A stretch of DNA of 64,000 bases from Salminus brasiliensis (taxonomy: Eukaryota > Chordata > Actinopteri > Characiformes > Bryconidae). Under the pieces are notes generated by a model, which saw nothing but the letters and a program-made list of their open reading frames with translations, did not search any database and was not told the origin of the DNA. The stretch lies in assembly GCF_030463535.1 (NCBI RefSeq), contig NC_132878.1, forward strand, positions 94,794,339-94,858,338, given 5' to 3'. This document shows positions 1-23,500 of the stretch, in pieces (the stretch's first letter is position 1; each line of letters begins with the position of its first letter). A program made the position numbers and the translations under genes.

Positions 1-350
1 AGTCAGTGGGAGTGGCGCAGCCGGTGGTGCAGCAGAGAGTTCCTCAGAAACGGAGCGTCTCACTAAACTCCACGCCCCACCTGCGGAGCTCTGAGCTCTG
101 CTTCAGGTCTGTTCGGCTGTTTATCTCCTGCACCTGCTGCTGTCTGAAGCTGGGGACTGAGCAGCCAAGCCTAGCCTAGTTTCCTCCTCCTAAACCCGGG
201 CAGAGTGTGGACTAACCCCGGCGTTCCCAGCGCCTCTGGATCCTCTGAGCGCTTCAGTGCCAGGGAAGAAGGGAAGGGAAGGGAAGGGAAGGGAGTACCT
301 GCCACAGCCACCGCCACCGCCACAGCTCTGGTACCCAATCATTTAATAAG
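1..350 (+). promoter_or_regulatory. GC-rich candidate promoter / 5' untranslated exon of gene A
   Basis: This stretch is much richer in G and C than the DNA after it. It has a short purine tandem (AAGGG repeated, about 264-295) and a CCGCCA repeat near 310-325, and ends close to a possible donor (AAG|GTAATAG near 351). The next clear coding exon (1180) begins within an exon that itself follows a polypyrimidine-AG acceptor at 1160, so a noncoding first exon must lie upstream, and this is the best place. No long ORF is present. The role is inferred; transcript data are lacking. Confidence 0.3.
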
Positions 351-775
351 GTAATAGTTGAAGTGATATCAGTTTAAACCCTGTTTTTTTACTTTACTGC
401 TTCTTTACAGTTCAGAAGAAACGGGTTTGGGTGGAGGAGCAAAACACCCCAGTATAATAACCTGTTAAAGGGGGATTTGACAGAGTTTTGAACATGGCTG
501 CATATTTACAGGGTTAGGATGTGAAGAAAGGTTTGCAGAGTAGATTTAGTGTAAAATGCTTCATTTAAGAGAAAACTTAAGTTAAACTTGTTTACAGTGG
601 TGGTGAATGGAACCAGATGCCCAGAAAGGCTTAATGGTGATAAATGGGCTCCCTCACACAGTTAATACACCATATGGTAATGGCTGTGGTAAGGATGCTT
701 GAGACTAAATTTTACCATAGTTTAAAAATACATGTTAAACGGGGGAGTAAAATGAGTAAAAAAAAAGTCCTTAAG

Positions 776-857
<82 letters not shown>
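776..857. repeat. Poly(A) run joined to (TA)n microsatellite
   Basis: About 29 consecutive A are followed directly by about 27 TA units. It lies in the presumed first intron of gene A; the short ORFs over it are artefacts. A poly(A) tract next to TA can mark an old retroposon tail, but no body is recognisable upstream. Confidence 0.9.
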
Positions 858-860
<3 letters not shown>

Positions 861-1179
861 TGTTCAGCAACACTGAAGAAAGAGTTGGTTGGTGTCTCAT
901 CCACTAAGTTATGCAAGAAATGTACAGTAAGGTGGAAGTATGGCGCCAAACACTAGGTTAAACTCCACCCCTGGAGGATAAATGCGGGGAAATTTAGGGA
1001 AATGAGTGGCGAGACAGTGTTTATATAGAATAACTTGCCAAACAATTATTTTAGGAAGCATCTGGGTAAGGAACAGCCCTTCCACCTAATTACTGCTGCT
1101 GTGTGTGTGCGCATGGTTTCCTTTATCATCACAGCTCTTTACCCTATTTTTACCCCCCAGGTTGATTATCTTGGCTGCC

Positions 1180-12206
<11,027 letters not shown>

Positions 12207-12534
12207 GCCCCTCATTTCATACACTGTCATTGTTTTGCTTTATGCAGTTCTGAAAATTGTTTTTATTTATTGGAATTTCATGCACCAATATTTATCATTA
12301 CATTCCTAGTATGTTATATGTAAAATATATGTACAATATTGAAATGTATATTTCTCAGTTTGTTCAAGTTGGATAATTAATATGCATATCACCTCATTTC
12401 ATAGTTAAGTGTTGGCATGAACGTCATCATAACACATCATAATCGGTCATAATGCATTTTCCTTCCCTACTGTGAGGTATCACACAGTATCAGGGAAGGT
12501 GTCTGAGCTAACCTAGCATTTTCTCACTATTTAT

Positions 12535-12860
12535 GACCAGCTTTTCAGCCACCTTGACCATTGAGGACCAGCTAAAACCATCTGAAACCAGCTTGAGCTG
12601 GATGTTTTTTAGCAGGGAAGGTCAGACCAAACAGGTGCAGGAGCTGCTATTTGGAGGTGAAGCTCCACATTATTGTTTAAAAAATAATAATTCGCCACGT
12701 CTACTGGTGCACAGTGACCTCATCAAAAATGACCAGATGTTTCAGAGGCAACAAAAGTCTGTGTTTAGTCTGACCATCCCTGCTAAAAAAATCCAGCTCA
12801 AGCTGGTTTTAGATGATTTTTAGCTGGTCCTCAATGGTCAAGGTGGCTGAAAAGCTGCTC
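12535..12860. mobile_element. Foldback element with 93-bp inverted arms
   Basis: The left arm 12535-12627 (GACCAGCTTTTCAGCCACCT onward) pairs with the right arm 12768-12860 almost base for base; the loop is about 140 bp. Related AAACCAGC/TGACCAGC segments continue to about 13110 and recur at 50470-50545. No coding content. The structure is a MITE or foldback transposon, placed just 3' of gene A. Confidence 0.8.
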
Positions 12861-13484
12861 ATCCACACGAAAACATACCCTATGCTGGTAAGCTAGATGG
12901 TTAACCAGCTCTAGCATAAACTGGATTTGATTTTGGCCATGCTTGGCCAAGCTAGACAGCCAGTATGACCAGCTTGACCATGCTGGTTGGTCAGGGTGAT
13001 CGTGCATGTAGGCCAGCAAAACCAGCTATGAACTCAAACTCAGATATACCCTTTTTCCACGCTAGGATAGACAACCAGCTTCAACGGCTTGACCAGCTAT
13101 AGCTGGTTTTAAATGATATATGATATGTTATGATATGATATGATATGATGAGTCATGCCTAATAGGACCAAGTATACAAGCTAACAAGTTAAAAAGGCTC
13201 TGTTAAGACTTTCGTTAAGCTTGAAGTTTTTCAGGAGTTTGAGTAATGTTATATGATGTTATAAGATTTTGCTTTCTTGACACTAGTATCTGATAGGAAC
13301 GGATATGGTCATTGCACTGAAGACACAAACTGGCTTTCAAAAAACTAATTTGCATCTGTACAAACAGAGTAAAATTATTTATTTTAAACAACGTTCTGTT
13401 GGATCTGTCTTCTGATTGGAAATGCAAGTACAGCAACTAGCAGTTTTTAAATATACAGTATATATTAAAAGTGAATGAGTGACA

Positions 13485-13810
13485 GAAAAAGCCCTGGGCT
13501 CTCAGTGGTCTAATTTTACTACCACTATGGCCTGGCTGGGGGGTCGCGAGTTTGAATCCTAAGCCAGTGGCAGTGCTCTCTCCAGGTGGGTAGATGGCGC
13601 TCTTCTCTGAGCGTGTCGGCTGCAGTTTGTAAAGAGGCGGTGGTTGGCTTTGCAGGTATCCAAGGAGATGGAGAAGTCGTTACCCTCCTAGTCTTGGGAG
13701 CATTGCTAGTGCTAGGGGCAGTTTTGAACAGGTGGGTTAATTGGCAGTACCAACCTGGGAGAAAGGGGGGGGGGTTACTTACTCAAAATGGTCAGAGGAA
13801 CAACTCAGTT
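13485..13810 (+). mobile_element. tRNA-derived SINE
   Basis: An A-box-like segment TCTCAGTGGTCTAATTTTAC and a B-box GAGTTTGAATCCTAA, with a tail containing GAGGCGGTGGTTGGCTTTGC. The tail mimics a splice acceptor and a hydrophobic exon (see rejected items). The tail motifs also occur in other SINE copies here (11511-11545). Confidence 0.7.
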
Positions 13811-14639
13811 GACCCAACCTGGCCTTGCTGACCCTTTTCTCACCTCTAAAGATGTCTAAAGACATCTGACCTCCAGCCGAACTAACTGCCCTTAATCCCT
13901 CAGTATCAGCCCGCCAGCAATAACCAATAAGAAACTAGCTGATTAGCCAGGATGATCACATCTGCCCCACTGTCGGTCTGATCATGCCCCTGTGATGGAG
14001 GCTTGGTGGGGTGAATGCCCCCGGAGAGAGCGAGGCTACTGGGTAGGCAGTAGGCAGAACGTACAGGTCACAACCCAGAGCTAACCACCTCTGACCCCCC
14101 CCGACTTTGGATAACCAATATTCTCACTGGATGCATCCAACAGCAGACGGGCAGAGAGACCTAGAAGGGGTACATGCTACCAAATGCACTTTCAAGGGCT
14201 ACTGATTAGACACTACTATAATAAAATCTTAAAGAGAAGATTAATACTGATGAATAAATGTAGGACGGTGTCCTCTAATCCTTCTAATTAATTAATAATT
14301 AATAAGAAGTGGTTGACTATGATATATATTTCATAACCGCAGTAGGAAGCTCAGTGTGTTCTTCGGTCAAACTACTACGATGTATTTGATTTACTTGCTC
14401 CCTCAAGGGCTGGGAGTGTGTAGGGAAAGTTTGTAATTTCCTGAAGGAAACGTAGAACAGCAGCCTAAGCTTTTCCAACTTCCTGGCTGTTGCTAGGCTG
14501 TTGCTATGTGGTCAACTATGTTGCTACGAATCCCCATGGTGATTGTTTATGTGATTCTAATGTGTCTTTATCTGTCCTTTTGTAACAATTCCGATAGTAC
14601 CTTACAGCATCGCAGGCCCATCAAGCAACTAGTTTAAAA

Positions 14640-15895
14640 CACCGTAGCAACCATTTAGCAACAATATAGCAACCACCTGAGATACCATAGCAACACAATA
14701 GCAGGCACTTTTGATATTACCTTATGACATTATACCAACCATCAAGCCACCACTTAATACACCATAGCATCCACCTGGGATACCATAGCAACCATATAGC
14801 AACACAATAGCAACCACTAGGGCTATCTCAGCAACACCATAGCAGCCACTTTTGATATTACCTTACAATATTATACTACCCCTCTAGCAACCACATACGA
14901 GACCATCGCACCCACTGAGGAACACAATAGCAACCACTGGGGTTCTCACAGCAACACCATAGCAACCACTTTTCATAGAACCTTACAACATTATACCACT
15001 CATCAAGCAACCATGTGGGAGACCATAGCAATGACCTAGCAACACCGTATGCAACCGCTTAGCAATGACCTAGCCACACTGTAGCAACCACTTAACAACA
15101 ATATAGCAACCACCTGGGAGACCCTAGAAACCACTGGGGCTATCATAGCAACACCATAGCCACCAATTTTGATTTCTTGCATTATATCACCCATCAAGCA
15201 ACCACCAAAAAACATCTTAGCAGCCACCTGGGAGACCATAGCAATGACCTAGCAACACTGTAGCAACCACTTAGCAACAATATAGCAATCACCTGGGAGA
15301 CCATAGAAACCACCAGCAACACCATAGCAACCACTGGTGCTATCGTAGCAACACCATAGCCACCATTGCCACCATTTTTGATATCTTGCATTATACCACC
15401 CATCCAGCAGCCACCTAGGAGGCCATAGCAATGACCCAGCAACACTGTAGCAACCACTTAGCAACAATATAGCAACCGCCTAGGAGACCCTAGAAACCTC
15501 TCAACAACACCATAGTAACCACCAGCGACACCATAGCAACCACTGGGTCTATCATAGCAACACCATAGCCACCATTTTTATTATCTTGCATTATACCACC
15601 CATCCAGCAGCCACCTAGGAGGCCATAGCAATGACCCAGCAACACTGTAGCAACCACTTAGCAACAATATAGCAACGGCCTGGGAGACCCTAGAAACCAC
15701 TCAACAACACCATAGTAACCACCAGCAACACCATAGCAACCACTGGGTCTATCATAGCAACACCATAGCCACCATTTTTGATATCTTGCATTATACCACC
15801 CATCCAGCAGCCACCTAGGAGGCCATAGCAATGACCTAGCAACACTGTAGCAACCAATTAACAACCATTTTTAACAATATAGGAACCATCTGGGG
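14640..15895. repeat. Minisatellite of 'CCATAGCAACCAC' units with a 200-bp higher-order period
   Basis: Short units of about 14-16 bp (ACCATAGCAACCACC, TAGCAACACTGTAGCAACCA) are organised into larger blocks: the segment TTATACCACCCATCCAGCAG recurs at 15391, 15591 and 15791, exactly 200 nt apart. Stop-free minus-strand frames across it are products of the repetition. Confidence 0.9.
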
Positions 15896-15899
15896 GTAC

Positions 15900-17365
15900 C
15901 ATAGCAACCACTTGTCTCACCATTGCTTTACAATGTGCAAACATCATAAACCATATGAAAATGCGTGTTATTTTAGATGGGTCTGCAGAATCCTCCGAGA
16001 AGCTCTGAAGCTCTGAAGTAAAGGCCAGAGGGGCACACTCCCCCAAACTCACCTGACCAACGCTTTGAACAGTGTCTCCCAACAGACCAGCAGAGCCTCT
16101 TACTAGACAAACGGGGAACAATGAAGACTTGTACAGTTTGGACACTTCCTCTATTGTTAATAGGAGTCTTACGCCGTCTTTAAAGATGCGGGACACACAG
16201 GGAATATGTGGAGCGAGCAGTGGCTGATAACAGCAGAGGGGGTCTTTTTTTCGTCTCTGCCATGAGCTGCAGCATGAAGACCAACCTGGTTTTAGTTCAG
16301 AGGATTCAGTCTGAAACTGCTGACATGAAACTTTACACAGCTTTTCCATCTTCCCACACGTCAGCCAAATGTCCTGCCTGTCCACCGTCCAAAACAATGC
16401 CATTATTGATGTCCGCAAGAAACGAGCCAAACAATTAAATCAGTGAGCTGGTATCTAAGGGTGGGCGGGAGGGGATAGGCACAAGTGGACACTGTGGATA
16501 CGTCTGTTGAAGGCCTGTTCTTCCCAAACTTCAGCAAACATGGACAGATGATCCGCTGGTCATTACGATTCCCCGTTGAGGCCTGTATCACTGTTTTGGA
16601 CATTCTTCCACTTTTTGACAGGATCTGAATCTGGCCGTTGTTCTTTACGCTGAGTCAAACAATCAGGACCAATAGAAACGCTCCGAATGGACTTGGATTA
16701 ACATATTTTGTACCTTGACTAGCATTGTAAGTTAGAAAGGCTTTTCTTCCTTCTGCAAAGTTGCTAGTCAGGGAGATACAAGGTTTATACATGGCCGTGA
16801 TGACGTGCGTGAAGGTCTTGAAACTTAGAAGACCTTCACAGGCCGTGGTTAAACCCTCTCTACCCACTTTCTTTTAACAACAGAGGGGATTTGTATCTTT
16901 GTATCTGGCTAGTTCAGGAAATGGAACAGGAAACCTGCTTGACTGAGAGCGGCGCTGCCTAGCGACCCTCACCATGGACACACAATTGGTTTTTTACTCT
17001 GAACAGATCTGCCCCCTTGTGTTGGAACTGGCTAACAGATCAAGCCATTCCTCTTTGACAGTGAAAAACACACCCACATATAGACACAGTGTTCTGTGGC
17101 TGCACTGTACTTGAGAAGTGACGCCCCCTTGTGTACTGATGGAGAGGAGGATGATGATGATGATGATGATGATCAGACAAATATTAAATGTTTAAATAGC
17201 AGATTTCATACTTTCAAAGGGAAATTTTCACCGAGATGTAAACAAACTCAGAGTGGGTTTGGTGTGAATCATGTTACACAGGCAGGAGAATGCAGAGTTA
17301 AGAGTCTTCTTCAAGAATTCCTACTAATGTAGAGGGGTGGGCTTGTCTGGTCAGTCATTTGAGCC
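15900..17365. other. Noncoding stretch, no supported gene
   Basis: Between the minisatellite and the foldback at 17366 the sequence is unique-looking. The longest frame, 190 codons on the minus strand (15858-16430), has no recognisable domain and overlaps the minisatellite edge. A (GAT)n run lies at about 17152-17173. It lies between the stop of gene A and gene B. Confidence 0.5.
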
Positions 17366-17408
17366 ATAGGCATCCACCAGTCCAGTCACCATGACTGTAA
17401 CACACAAA

Positions 17409-17470
<62 letters not shown>

Positions 17471-17555
17471 CTATAGAACCTACATATAGGTAATATACAT
17501 ACATATATATGTGTGTGTGTGTGTGTTACAGTCATGGTGACTCGACTGGTGGACG

Positions 17556-17560
<5 letters not shown>
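17366..17560. repeat. 40-bp inverted repeat enclosing AT and GT microsatellites
   Basis: The left arm 17366-17405 contains GTCACCATGACTGTAACACA and the right arm 17521-17560 is its inverse with about two mismatches. The spacer is (AT)n, (GT)n and ATATAC motifs, themselves self-complementary. The region could form a large hairpin or cruciform. Confidence 0.85.
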
Positions 17561-17626
<66 letters not shown>

Positions 17627-17705
17627 ATGTGTATATTACCTATGTAAATATATATATAATGTTATATAATGTACTAAATTATATAAATAAATTATAGATA
17701 TGTGT

Positions 17706-17960
17706 AACAAGGTAAAGGTGCATGTTTTTTTCATTGTACTATGTACAGTGAAATGTGTCCTTCGGATTTTACTCATCTGTGATAGCGAACACACACACAC
17801 ACACACATACACACACACACACACACTGGTGGGCAGCCAACTCCAGTACCAGAGGAGCAGAGAGGGTGAAGGGCCTTGCTCAAGTGCCCAACAGTGGCAG
17901 CTTGCTGAGCCCGGGTATCGAACCCACAATCCTGCCATCAATAACTGCCCCCATGTGTGT
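17706..17960 (-). mobile_element. tRNA-derived SINE (same family as 28036-28260)
   Basis: Minus-strand copy: TGGGTTCGATACCCGGGCTC (B box), then GAGCAAGGCCCTTCACCCTC, a (GT)n tract and a tail ending in GCACCTTTACC. The A-box end is shortened. It is one of several copies in the window (23880-24120, 35085-35300, 42505-42755). Confidence 0.75.
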
Positions 17961-17974
17961 GTATATAGATGTTG

Positions 17975-19120
17975 GGAGAATGTTAACCAATCACAGCGCA
18001 GGAGTAAATATTTGTTTTTGTGCAGCTTAAATTGATTTACAATATAAAATAAATCCAACATAAGAAAAATAAAATAAAATCATAAAATGAGTAAATATTT
18101 TAGATAAAAAGTCAACACTTAAAAGGAGTGAAAGAAAAAAAAAAACCCAGAACTACTAGCCAATCCAGCTCAGATGCCGGGATACTGTTAACCAATCAGA
18201 GACGCAAGGGGCGCTGTTTGTTTAAAACGGGAGGTAAAATAAAAATTAAAAAGTGTAAGGAAATAATAAATAATAAAAATAACACACAATGACTAATAGC
18301 AGTGGCTAGTGAAAGTGGCTTTGATTAAAAAATAAAAAAGCAACACATAAAGGCTTTGACAGAAGTAACCCAGACCTATTGAGCCAATCCTCATTCAGAT
18401 GTAAAGATATTGTTAACCAATCATAAAGCAGAAGGCGGGGTTTCTCTAAAACCAGGAAGAAGACAGTGTAAGCACGTAATACAAATAATAAATAGTTACT
18501 AATTATATAATAATAAAAAATCAACACATAAAAGCGATGATAGAAAGAAAAAAAACTACTGGCCAATCCAGCTCAGAGGCTGGGATACTGTTAACCAATC
18601 AGAAACCGGGGGGCGGGATTTGTCTGAAAACGGAAGCTAAAGAAGTGTAAGTAAAAGTAAAAGTAATACATAGTGGATAATAATTTAATAATAAATCATC
18701 AAAACATAAAAAACAAAAGCAGAACTAGCCAATCCAGCTCAGAGGTTTGGGTTGTATTAACCAATCAGAGCCCGGGGGGCGGGATTTGTCTGAAAACGGG
18801 AGGTGAAATAGTGTAAGTACATAATAAAAATAATACATAGTGGATAATAATTTAATAATAAATAATAAAAACATAAAAAAACAAAAACAGAACGAGCCAA
18901 TCCAGCTCAGAGGTTTGGGTTGTATTAACCAATCAGAGCCCGGGGGGCGGGATTTGTCTGAAAACGGGAGGTGAAATAGTGTAAGTACATAATAAAAATA
19001 ATACATAGTGGATAATAATTTAATAATAAATCATCAAAACATAAAAAACAAAAGCAGAACGAGCCAATCCAGCTCAGAGGTTTGGGTTGTATTAACCAAT
19101 CAGAGCCCGGGGGGCGGGTG
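17975..19120 (+). promoter_or_regulatory. Tandem array of CCAAT/GC-box modules upstream of gene B
   Basis: Each module holds GCCAATCC, then about 30 bp later AACCAATCA, then a GC box (GGGGGGCGGG in the four most similar units). Module starts (GCCAAT) are at about 18159, 18382, 18562, 18728, 18896 and 19063, with an older partial unit at 17985. The last four are 166-168 bp apart and nearly identical, separated by AT-rich DNA. CCAAT boxes bind NF-Y and GC boxes bind Sp1-type factors. The last module is 456 bp before the gene B ATG. Promoter function is inferred. Confidence 0.6.
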
Positions 19121-19518
19121 CTTCAGTGGAGGAACGCAGCCTGCCCTTTGAGCCGTCCTGGGCGTTACCGGAGCCAGACCGCGCTCTGTCCAGCCCACAG
19201 CGCTCATATTTCTCCCAGCCCAGTCTGAGGTTGGGTTGCTTTGTTTTTCAGTCGAGAATGGGAGAGGAGACACTGCGTGGAGACACTGGTCATGTTATCC
19301 TGACTGCTTAAGTTTTTTTCCCAGGAGTTTTTTTTAGCTGTTCTCTCAACTATCAACCCTCAAAGCTCCAGCAGGTTCAGCCAATTTCTGTAAAAGCTGT
19401 AGAAACTCCATGAAACTCTAAGAAACTCCATGAAACTGGGACTGGAGGACTTCATGAGTGGGAGATAAACAATATACATGACTGCTCTCCTCTTTTTTTG
19501 CTGTTGCAGGTGGGGAAC

Positions 19519-19573
19519 ATGGCACCCTTGGGACCACAGTGTTTCTGGGCGGCCCTCCTCCTCCAAGTCTGTG
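19519..19573 (+). CDS. Gene B exon: signal peptide
   Basis: The acceptor GCTGTTGCAG|GTGGGG ends at 19509, and the ATG at 19519 sits in GGGGAACATGG, a good start context. It encodes MAPLGPQCFWAALLLQVC and ends at GTG|GTGAGT in phase 1. A 5' untranslated exon is expected between the CCAAT array and 19500. Confidence 0.7.
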
Positions 19574-20487
19574 GTGAGTTCCCTTCTGCTCACATTTCAT
19601 CTAAAAGCGTCTAGATGGGTGGCTTGCTTGTCACATGTAAGCTGACAGTTTCCGTGCTGGTGTAGAAATGGAAGCTGTTGGGCTGTTGAGAATGTTTCAG
19701 CAGGAGACCACAGCTCTGTAAGATCTGCAGAAGAAAAAGGAGGTCAGGATGTAGCTACAGCTGTCATGTTTGCTCCATATCGCAGTTAAAGGCTCTGTTC
19801 TCGATATTTGAAGAAGACTGAACTGACACACTTGAGCTGCAGGGTAACAGGGTGAGCGGCAGGGTAACAGGGTGAGCCGCAGGGTAATAGGGCGAGCCGC
19901 AGGGTAACAGGGCGAGCCGCGGGGTAACAGGGCGAGCCGCGGGGTAACAGGGCGAGCCGCGGGGTAACAGGGCGAGCCGCGGGGTAACAGGGCGAGCCGT
20001 GGGGTAACAGGGTGAGTCGCAGGGTAACAGGGTAAGCTGCGGGGTAACAGGGCGAGCCGCGGGGTAACAGGGTGAGTCGTAGGGTAACGGCAAGCCGCAG
20101 AGTTACAGGGCGAGCCGCAGGGTAACAGGGTGAGCCGCGGGTAACAGGGCGAGCCGCAGGGTAACAAGGCTATGTACATATATCAAATATTTACATATAT
20201 CATATGGTATTGGACTTTTTTTGTTTGGAAAAATAATATATGATTATATATGATTGGCATATACATAAGCTATAGATCATATATTTGTTGTTATATACAA
20301 TGTTTTTTATTATATATATTTATATATATATCATATATTACATATATATATATATACACACGTAATACCTAACAAGCAAACATGTATATCTTCTTATTTA
20401 TGTGCCAAAAAACAGTATTTTGGCACATACATAAGATATAGATCATATATTTGTTATATATGTTTGATTGTTATGTGTATATATATA

Positions 20488-20549
<62 letters not shown>

Positions 20550-23500
20550 CAAACAAGGGTATTAATACAATCAATATTATATTATCTATATATATACTTT
20601 TGGTATATATATATATATATATATATCAGTGTCCCCCTTGTGCCATGTGAAGCATGGACTCCACAAAACCTCTGAAGGTGTCCTGTGGTATTTGGCACCA
20701 ATTTGGCACTTTTGGTTGGTACTGACCACTGCATGCCAGAAACACCCCACAAGACCGGCCTGATGTTTTAGAGATGTTCTGACCCAGTTCTCTAGAACAT
20801 CACAATATAGCTCATGTCAATGTGCTTGACCATAAAGACCATTTCAGCTTTTAACAACACGCCACCTTTAAAAACAACTGTTCACTAATCCACATGACTG
20901 GTCAGTGTATGTATATACATGTATATGTGTGTATCAGATTTCTGTATGGGTATGAATGCAGTTTTTGTTTTTTTTTACCTCTTGTAAAAATAATTAGCCT
21001 AATCAATTTTAGTCAGTCAGGCAACTCTTTTGGCAGTTTTTACGATGAATCGGCTGTTTGACATGTTGTAGAAAATCAAGTCTAAATAGAATAGAATGAA
21101 ATCCCCTTAAATTGAAGCACATTAAACCTAAAGTGTGTATTTTTTGCCCCTCTGTAAAACTGCCATTTCAGAAATGTCAGGTTTTGAGGAGCTACAGAAA
21201 TGCATTTGCTGTAATTTGCTGTTTGCGTGTCTACACTTTTAGCAACTGGGGGTCTTTGATTTTACTTTTTGGGGCCAAAGAATCATTTTACCAGGCAACG
21301 AACCCCTTAGACTTTCAGAGTAACGCTGGAAGAGGCAAGCAGTGCAAAGTCCATGATGGCAGATGAAGAGTTAAACAAGCAGAAACAAGACGGATCTACA
21401 CCCAAACACTTAAAACAGTGAAATAATTGGAGCTAAACTAAGACAAAGAGGCATAAATACACGGAACACGGACGAGAAACACATGGAATAGACGATGAAG
21501 AGGCGGGGCTACAAGCTACACTTAGCTCAGGGGCAGCAGGGGCAGGGCAGGAAACCAAAACATAGACAAAGTCAATGCTTGGCTTTGGAGGGTGTAACAT
21601 TTGATCAACTTCAAATGATATTTGCTAGTTTTGTAAGTCTGGGAAAGGTCACATTGTTGGGACAGCTCAGCTTATTGTGGCGTAAACAAAGGGTTTCGAG
21701 ATAGCCATCTGTTTCCCTCACGCTCTGAATCCAGATCATGCAGGCCTTGCTTAACACTGTCCAACTCTGGATAATAGCTGTGTCACAGTAAATAAGTAAG
21801 AGGTCAGTTGGGGTCTTTTTTACCCTGTACAAAAAGCCCTGGTCAAACTGTCAATGGCTGTGATATATATACACTGCTTGACCAATATATCCACATCTGG
21901 ACAAAAGTATTGGGACACCTGCTCCTTCATTGTTTCTTTTGAAATCCTGCTTGATCCTGCTTTTGTTGGAGTAACTGTCTCTACTGTCCAGGGAGGAGGA
22001 AGACTTTCTACTAGATTTTGGAGGAGCATAGCTGTGAGGATTTGATTGATTGATTGATTGTATTGGGCAACAAGAGCATTAGTGAGGTCAGGATGTTGGA
22101 TGATGATGATCAGCACCCCACCTCATCATCCCCAACTCCCCAACTCATCCCAAAAGTACTGGATGGGGCTCCACCATCCATCATTCCAGAGAACAAGGTT
22201 CCTCCACTGGTCCACAGCTCCTCAATGCTGCTACTGGGGGGGCTTTATAACCCCTCTAGCCCACGCCTGGCATTAGGCAGCATGGTAGCGTGTCAGTAGG
22301 TTTAACAGGCATATTCTATTGGCTGTTCTTCTTTTCAGGGACTAGATAAGCTGTGTGTGTGCATTTGCACATCAGTGTCAGTCAACTTAATGTAGCTGAA
22401 TGCATTCATTAGAAGGGGCGTCCACAAATATGTGTTTTTTTATCCCACTATTGTTTTGAGTCAAAGAACCCTTTTACTGGTACTACACTTTACTAAAACC
22501 AGTGTTTCTATCTAGAACCCGTTTTTTTAATGAACAGTGTTAACTATTAACTGTTCTCTTTGTTCTCCTGCTGTTCCTTGTAGTCCTGCAGAGCTGCTGG
22601 TGTCTCTCCGTTCGTTTCCTGAACCAGCAGCCCACCTATGTGGTCAGCGGGCACACCCTGGTCCTGCAGGCCCAGATAGACCTGCCTACGAGAGAGTCCA
22701 TCGCCAAGGTGACATGGGAGCATGAGGGGACAAGGAATTCTGGGAAGGCCGTTGTGGCCGAATTCCCTTCTAAAAGCTCCGGCGATCGGGTGACTGTAGA
22801 GGAATACGGAGCCGTGATGAAGCTCAGGAACTACCAGAGGGCAGACAGCGGAGAGTACACCGTAACGGTCACAGACACACAGGGAGGTCAGGAGTCAGCA
22901 GTCTGCAGCGTCCATGAGTACGGTATGAGGAACCAGGTGGTCCAACAATGCATCTATAACATGTGAAGTTTACTTAACCTTCTAAACTCCACCCCCACTC
23001 TTATATTACAGCCAGCTCCAGGTTAGATCGATGGAGGGGGGGGGCTTCCTATTCTCTGACTTGTATTTAAACGAATGATCTACTGAGCCTATTGACAAGC
23101 AGGCAGTTAGACCGTCACTCCACTCTAGAGCTGTAAAGCCATGTACATGTCTGTGTCTGAGAAAGAAGGGAAGGGAAATTTACTCAGAACTGTAGACATT
23201 TCAACGCAATGTAATTTCATAACTCTAGACCGGCCCTACGGTCTAACTGCTGCTCATCATCAAGTGTGAGGAGGTCATCCGTTCAAATCCCAGCAAGGCC
23301 TCAGCACTCCATTGTCAGATTGAGGGGGCGGAGCCACAGACTAAACATCTTACACAGTATTTAATCAGTTTCAGCTGCAGCTCATTTACTGATGGTCTGG
23401 AGGCTGAACTCAGTGTGGATTATTGACCAAACTGAGATGCAGAATGAAAAATTAGACTGAACTAAGTTGAGTTATGTCAGAAAATGCTCTGTAATCAGAT

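Noticed and set aside
13656-13731. Apparent extra TM exon for gene A (AG acceptor, phase 1 in and 2 out, hydrophobic LLVLGALLVLGAVL)
   Set aside because: It is the tail of the SINE at 13485-13810; the same words (GTGGTTGGCTTTGC, CTAGTCTT) belong to that repeat family, and gene A already has a TM exon of the right length at 11968.
15858-16430. 190-codon minus-strand ORF
   Set aside because: No recognisable domain, overlaps the minisatellite edge and has no splice or promoter support. Kept as unassigned DNA.
19835-20166. Homing-endonuclease-like site resembling GGGTAACAGGGT
   Set aside because: Only a partial likeness, repeated as a minisatellite unit; no endonuclease gene nearby.
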